Below the pieces are notes generated by a model. That model was not told where the DNA came from. It ran no database searches and saw only the letters and a list, made by a program, of their open reading frames with translations. Made by a program: the position numbers and the translations under genes. A stretch of DNA of 8,378 nucleotides from Acidobacteriaceae bacterium (lineage in GTDB: Bacteria; Acidobacteriota; Terriglobia; Bryobacterales; Bryobacteraceae): assembly GCA_019246575.1 (NCBI GenBank), contig JAFAQG010000492.1, positions 1 through 8,378 of the forward strand, written 5' to 3'. Each line of letters opens with the position of its first letter. Position 1 is the first letter of the stretch. Positions 7,233 to 8,378 of this stretch are shown piece after piece.

Positions 7233-8378
7233 TTGCTACCTGGTGCGCCGAGCGACGATGCAGTTCAGCCATCCCATCCGGGTTCTGGGTTGGCCGTAAC
7301 GGAATCTCTGGAGACGCCGCTTGCAGCTACTCGCGAAGAGGAAAAGCCTGCGGGCGAGTTGCTTCCCCGGCGCGATTACGTTATCCTCCCGCTGCTCAGC
7401 CTGTTAACAATCATCGTCCTCTTTGCGGCTGCCGAGGTGATTGCTCGTAAGACTTGGAGCGCAGCCGAAAAGGGTTACTGCACAGATCAAGACCCGATTG
7501 CCGGACCGCACGGCCGACCCAACTGCACGGCCATGATGAAGGTCCCGGAAAGCCAGTGGGTAACGGAGACTTACAACAACTGCGGTTATCGAACGCCGGC
7601 TCCTTGCGGTCCTAAGCCTCCCGGCACGGAACGCATTGCGGTGCTGGGCTCATCCATCGCGGAGGGTTACCTCGTTCCTATACAGGACACTTTTCCAGCG
7701 CGGGCCGCTAAAGCGCTCGCGGAAGCTTGCCGGCATCCTGTCGAGTTTCAGAATCTTGGCGCAGAAGGCGCCGCGCCCATCTATTCGTATCGACGTCTCG
7801 AAGAGGCGCTCGCGCTCAAACCGGACATTGTCATTATGGCGATCAATCCGTGGGATGTCGAGCAGCAGATCGATCCAAAGCTCATGGCCATGCGTGGAGA
7901 CCGGCGGTCAATCGACCATGCGCCAACGCTGATCATCAGGCTCAGTTTCTTGCAACGGCTGCAAGCTCGCTTTCGAGATAGCCGTACGCTGCTGGTTGCG
8001 CAGCATTACATCCTTCAGAATCGGGACGTATTTCTGAATCTGTATCTGCACGGAGGCGACCATACTGCTTTTGTGAAGGTTCCATTCACGCCGGCTTGGG
8101 AGAAGCGCTTTCTGGATGTCGATGTTCTCCTGCGGGAAATGGCAGCTAAAATCCACGGGGCTGGGTTACCGTTTCTCTTGCTGGGGGTCCCCGAGCGCGC
8201 ACAGGTAGCGATGCTGAATGCCCCCAATCTTCCGGCGGGTGTGGACCCGGACGCATTCGGCCGTCGTCTGGCCCAGATGGCCGCACGGTATGGGATTCTG
8301 TACGTCGACGGACTGAAAGCCTTGGCTCACGTTCACGACGTGGAAAGTTTGTTCTTCGTGGTTGACAGACATCCTACG
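7233..8378 (+). CDS. Membrane-anchored SGNH/GDSL-type hydrolase or acyltransferase, 3' end cut by window edge
   Basis: An open frame of 382 codons runs to the right edge. It begins at TTG, the only start codon after the in-frame stop at 7218 that has a ribosome-binding sequence. Residues 1-48 are a polar cytoplasmic tail, 49-67 a single membrane span (YVILPLLSLLTIIVLFAAA), and the rest should be periplasmic. A four-cysteine stretch (C83, C98, C117, C125) with the YNNCGYR element precedes the SGNH core. Block I is VLGSSIAEGYLV (G139, S140, nucleophile candidate S141). A later FQNLGAEG fits the Gly block and AINPWD the Asn block. The last visible residues, VVDRHPT (D378, H380), are the C-terminal Asp/His block, so nearly the whole catalytic core is in view. 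SGNH proteins with a single anchor often add or remove acyl groups on extracytoplasmic glycans. The substrate here is unknown; divergence from the glucan operon is only a hint. Confidence 0.82.
   Translation, partial: MLPGAPSDDAVQPSHPGSGLAVTESLETPLAATREEEKPAGELLPRRDYVILPLLSLLTIIVLFAAAEVIARKTWSAAEKGYCTDQDPIAGPHGRPNCTAMMKVPESQWVTETYNNCGYRTPAPCGPKPPGTERIAVLGSSIAEGYLVPIQDTFPARAAKALAEACRHPVEFQNLGAEGAAPIYSYRRLEEALALKPDIVIMAINPWDVEQQIDPKLMAMRGDRRSIDHAPTLIIRLSFLQRLQARFRDSRTLLVAQHYILQNRDVFLNLYLHGGDHTAFVKVPFTPAWEKRFLDVDVLLREMAAKIHGAGLPFLLLGVPERAQVAMLNAPNLPAGVDPDAFGRRLAQMAARYGILYVDGLKALAHVHDVESLFFVVDRHPT

Noticed and set aside
7636..7981. Two plus-strand frames of 84 and 98 residues inside the SGNH gene
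   Set aside because: They are alternative frames of a gene whose catalytic blocks are clear in the main frame.

Overview
The window reads as chromosomal DNA from a Gram-negative, moderately GC-rich bacterium. The layout and protein style fit a soil Acidobacteriota or a similar lineage. That guess rests on general resemblance of the glucan synthase and SGNH protein, not on any marker gene.

Layout: positions 1 to about 7232 are read on the minus strand, and 7233 to the right edge on the plus strand. In transcription order the minus strand holds: a small hypothetical ORF (7232-6909); an ABC exporter half-transporter (6912-5077), whose ATG overlaps the previous stop as ATGA; a 1500-residue membrane glycosyltransferase of the cyclic beta-1,2-glucan synthase type (5065-563), 11 bp after the exporter; then a ribbon-helix-helix antitoxin and a PIN-domain toxin (VapBC type), the toxin cut by the left edge. 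The plus strand holds a membrane-anchored SGNH/GDSL-type protein (TTG start at 7233), cut by the right edge just after its C-terminal Asp/His block.

How the parts may work together: the synthase should build beta-1,2-glucan from UDP-glucose at the inner membrane (GT84 part) and ring-close it with its glycoamylase-like domain (GH189). The adjacent exporter is a candidate for moving the product to the periplasm, as NdvA/ChvA does for NdvB/ChvB. The divergent SGNH protein could edit or decorate a periplasmic glycan, but this is inference from position. The most notable point is that the synthase stops just after the cyclisation domain and lacks the C-terminal GH94 phosphorylase domain of canonical ~2800-residue enzymes, with no remnant of it downstream.

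Smaller signals: a perfect 8-bp inverted repeat at the antitoxin start, probably an autoregulatory operator, which also argues for a later start codon; and a tandem 9-bp direct repeat with an 11-bp period upstream of a TATAAT box facing the SGNH gene.
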